A stretch of DNA of 7,349 nt from Oscillospiraceae bacterium (GTDB taxonomy: Bacteria > Bacillota > Clostridia > Oscillospirales > Ruminococcaceae), in contig CAADWC010000235.1 of assembly GCA_900752625.1 (NCBI GenBank), positions 1 to 7,349 of the forward strand. Reading direction: 5' to 3'. A program made the position numbers and the translations under genes. Below are positions 5,145 through 7,349 of this stretch, one piece after another (position 1 is the stretch's first letter; every line of letters begins with the position of its first letter). A model generated the notes under the pieces. That model was not told the origin of the DNA. It worked only from the letters and a program-made list of their open reading frames with translations, and did no database searches.

Positions 5145-6521
5145 ATGGCAAAGGCAAAAAGCGTATACGTCTGTTCCCAATGCGGCTACGAGTCGTCTAA
5201 ATGGAACGGCAAATGTCCCAGCTGCGGAGAATGGAATACCTTTGAAGAAACCTTTCCAGCAGCGGTAAGAGGCGGTTCTTCGTCAAAATCCGCTTCCCGC
5301 TCGTCAAGGGATCTGTCCGACAGCATTCACGGCATCAATGACGTTGACGCAAGCTTTGACGAAGTACGGTATAAAACCGGACTGAGCGAGCTTGACAGAG
5401 TTCTCGGCGGAGGGCTTGTAAAGGGAAGTCTTGTGCTTCTGGGCGGAGAACCGGGCATAGGAAAGTCAACCATGCTGCTGCAGATTTGTCAGCAGCTCGG
5501 AGAGGAGCATACTATTTTATACGTTTCCGGCGAGGAATCGGCAAGGCAGATAAAGCTGAGGGCTCAGCGCCTGGGAGTTGACAGTGAAAACCTGTATCTT
5601 CTGGCAGAAACCGACTGCGAAGCGATATGCGATGTTATAATAAAGGAAAAGCCGGAGATCGTAATAATCGACTCTATCCAGACCATGAGCATAAGTTCTC
5701 TGACTTCAGCACAAGGCTCAGTCACACAGGTAAGGGAATGTACGAATCTTTTTATGCGGACGGCAAAATCCGAGGAAATACCCTTTTTCATTGTCGGTCA
5801 CGTCAACAAGGACGGCGCAATAGCCGGTCCGAAGGTAATGGAGCATATCGTAGACTGCGTTCTGTATTTCGAGGGACAGCGCAATCTTTCCTATAGGATC
5901 TTACGGGCGGTGAAAAATCGTTTCGGTTCTACCAACGAGATAGGTGTATTTGAAATGATAGATAAGGGGCTGGCGGAAGTAGACAATCCGTCAATGATGC
6001 TGCTTTCCGGCAGGCCAACCGACGTTTCGGGCTGCTGCGTTGCCTGCATCATGGAAGGCTCGCGTCCGATAATGGCGGAGGTTCAGGCGCTGGTGACAAA
6101 AAGCGGATTTTCAGTTCCCCGCAGAACCGCCACAGGCTTCGACTATAATCGCATGGCAATTATAATTGCTGTGCTTGAAAAGCGTCTGGGATTCTTCTTC
6201 GGAGGTCTTGACGTATACATAAATATCGTGGGAGGACTGAGACTTGACGAGCCTGCCGCCGACTTATCAATTGCCCTTGCACTTTATTCAAGTCTTCGCG
6301 ATAAAGTTGTAAGCGATAAAACCATAGCCTTCGGAGAGATCGGACTGGGCGGCGAACTCAGAAACATTTCACATTGTTCACAGCGTATTTCAGAGGCTCA
6401 GCGCATGGGCTTTGAAAAATGCATACTTCCCGCTCAGGCGCTGAAGGGGATAAATCCTCAAAACTACAGCATGAAAATAATCGGTGCGCGGTCTGTACGC
6501 GACGCCTTCAACGCTGTATAA
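5145..6521 (+). CDS. radA: DNA repair and recombination protein RadA (Sms)
   Basis: RadA is a RecA-like, DnaB-related ATPase that promotes branch migration and processing of recombination intermediates, acting with RecA in DNA repair. The 458-residue product is complete and of normal length. It begins with the C4 zinc finger (C10, C13, C24, C27). A short Ser-rich linker (about 44-60) leads to the ATPase core, with Walker A GEPGIGKS at 101-108, a Walker B-type VIIDSIQ at 173-179, and the RadA-specific KNRFG motif at 257-261. The C-terminal Lon-protease-like domain carries DVYINIVGG (356-364) and [12 protein letters not shown] (369-380). AAAGGAG at 5127-5133 precedes the ATG. It lies 22 bases after the GH5 gene and 31 before glpK, which is unusual: in many Firmicutes radA sits near clpC or disA. 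Co-transcription with the sugar genes is inferred from spacing only. Confidence 0.97.
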   Translation: MAKAKSVYVCSQCGYESSKWNGKCPSCGEWNTFEETFPAAVRGGSSSKSASRSSRDLSDSIHGINDVDASFDEVRYKTGLSELDRVLGGGLVKGSLVLLGGEPGIGKSTMLLQICQQLGEEHTILYVSGEESARQIKLRAQRLGVDSENLYLLAETDCEAICDVIIKEKPEIVIIDSIQTMSISSLTSAQGSVTQVRECTNLFMRTAKSEEIPFFIVGHVNKDGAIAGPKVMEHIVDCVLYFEGQRNLSYRILRAVKNRFGSTNEIGVFEMIDKGLAEVDNPSMMLLSGRPTDVSGCCVACIMEGSRPIMAEVQALVTKSGFSVPRRTATGFDYNRMAIIIAVLEKRLGFFFGGLDVYINIVGGLRLDEPAADLSIALALYSSLRDKVVSDKTIAFGEIGLGGELRNISHCSQRISEAQRMGFEKCILPAQALKGINPQNYSMKIIGARSVRDAFNAV

Positions 6522-6528
6522 CTGTACT

Positions 6529-6546
6529 TTTTTGTACAAAAAGGAG
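6529..6546 (+). promoter_or_regulatory. Palindrome abutting the glpK ribosome-binding site
   Basis: TTTTTGTACAAAAA (6529-6542) is a perfect 14-base palindrome that runs into the AAGGAG site (6541-6546) of glpK. A second pairing, TGTAC/GTACA around six T bases (6523-6538), is also possible. Both stems are weak. It may slightly attenuate or separate radA and glpK expression, or be chance in A/T-rich spacer DNA. Confidence 0.3.
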
Positions 6547-6552
6547 AATATC

Positions 6553-7349
6553 ATGGAAAGATTCATACTTGCCCTCGACCAGGGAACGACTTCTTCAAGA
6601 GCGGTGCTTTTCAATGGAAAAGGAGAGATCTGCGGAATAGACCAGATCGAATACCCGCAGATATTTACAGAAAACGGCTGGGTGGAGCATGATCCCTACA
6701 GTATCCTTGACACACAACTGAAAGCGTCGAAAAACGTCATTGCAGGCTCGGGTATTTCCCCGGAAAGCATTGCCGGCATAGGCATAACCAATCAGCGCGA
6801 AACTACCGTTATCTGGGACAAAAACACCGGTAAGCCGGTATATAACGCCATCGTATGGCAGTGCAGGCGCACTGCCGAAATATGCGAAGGATATAAAAAG
6901 CAGGGACTGGAAAAATTCTTTCAGGACAAGACCGGACTGCTTATAGACCCTTACTTTTCAGCTACGAAAATCAAATGGATACTTGACAATGTAGACGGAA
7001 CACGCAAGAAAGCAGAAAACGGGGAATTGCTTTTCGGAACCGTTGACAGCTGGCTTATATGGAATTTGACCGGCGGTGCAGTTCACTGTACCGATTACAC
7101 CAACGCCTCCCGAACCATGCTCTTCAATATTCACACCCTGGAATGGGATAAGGAGATAATGGGTCTGCTTGGAATTCCGACAAAGCTTATGCCGGATGTC
7201 GTGCCTTCAAGCGGCATGATCGGTGTTTGCCAAAAAGATATTTTTGGTGCGGATATTCCTATAACAGGCTGCGCCGGAGATCAGCAGGCTGCGCTGTTCG
7301 GACAGTGCTGTTTTATTGAAGGCGACGTTAAAAACACCAAGAGAGATCG
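6553..7349 (+). CDS. glpK: Glycerol kinase (GlpK), N-terminal part
   Basis: GlpK phosphorylates glycerol with ATP to sn-glycerol 3-phosphate in the cytoplasm. The 265 complete codons, about half of the usual 495-505 residues, follow GlpK closely: [11 protein letters not shown] (6-16), NQRET (80-84), [12 protein letters not shown] (100-111), IDPYFSATK (about 132-140), [12 protein letters not shown] (about 181-192), and [13 protein letters not shown] (239-251) with the likely catalytic base D243. AAGGAG at 6541-6546 sits 6 bases before the ATG. The right edge cuts the gene. After VKNT (259-262) the family invariably continues YGTG, part of the phosphate-binding loop, but here the reading is KRD. 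This final stretch is suspect. It is the second FGGY kinase in the window; unlike XylB it lacks QMHG and has the NQRET glycerol-kinase signature. Confidence 0.95.
   Translation, partial: MERFILALDQGTTSSRAVLFNGKGEICGIDQIEYPQIFTENGWVEHDPYSILDTQLKASKNVIAGSGISPESIAGIGITNQRETTVIWDKNTGKPVYNAIVWQCRRTAEICEGYKKQGLEKFFQDKTGLLIDPYFSATKIKWILDNVDGTRKKAENGELLFGTVDSWLIWNLTGGAVHCTDYTNASRTMLFNIHTLEWDKEIMGLLGIPTKLMPDVVPSSGMIGVCQKDIFGADIPITGCAGDQQAALFGQCCFIEGDVKNTKRD

Overview
The window looks like chromosomal DNA from a low-to-moderate-GC Firmicute, most likely a gut or rumen clostridium of the Ruminococcus/Oscillospiraceae type. Reasons: a SpoVG gene, strong GGAGG ribosome-binding sites, A+T-rich sigma-A promoters, an intracellular CelC-like GH5 glucanase, a D-xylulokinase, and an anaerobe-type flavin reductase/rubredoxin fusion. 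The genus is inferred from gene content and cannot be proved here. Both ends cut a gene: murC on the left (C-terminal part lies beyond base 1) and glpK on the right. No tRNA, rRNA, CRISPR array, insertion sequence or phage gene was seen.

Layout. (1) 1-548, minus: 5' part of murC (peptidoglycan synthesis). (2) 549-800: intergenic region with two overlapping, oppositely oriented sigma-A-like promoters, one for murC and one for spoVG. (3) 801-1103, plus: spoVG. (4) 1104-1338: convergent intergenic region with a 14-base palindrome, a large nested hairpin that is probably the shared terminator of spoVG and xylB, and a weaker second hairpin. (5) 1339-3824, minus: a small unknown ORF (TTG start), hrb (flavin reductase-rubredoxin) and xylB. 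The first two are tightly spaced; xylB follows after 146 bp with its own candidate promoter and operator-like palindromes. (6) 3825-4087: divergent control region with two opposed promoters. (7) 4088-7349, plus: CelC-like GH5, radA and glpK, separated by 22 and 31 bp, so probably one transcript.

Functionally this is housekeeping (wall synthesis, SpoVG, RadA recombination) mixed with plant-sugar and glycerol metabolism (GH5 glucanase, XylB, GlpK) and redox/oxygen protection (Hrb). No clearly new multi-gene system is visible. The most useful second looks are the strand-asymmetric nested hairpin after spoVG, a 14-base match between that hairpin and the murC translation-start region, the face-to-face murC/spoVG promoters, the unexpected GH5-radA-glpK grouping, and the last 11 bases, which break a conserved GlpK motif and end in a string that matches the start of a common sequencing adapter.
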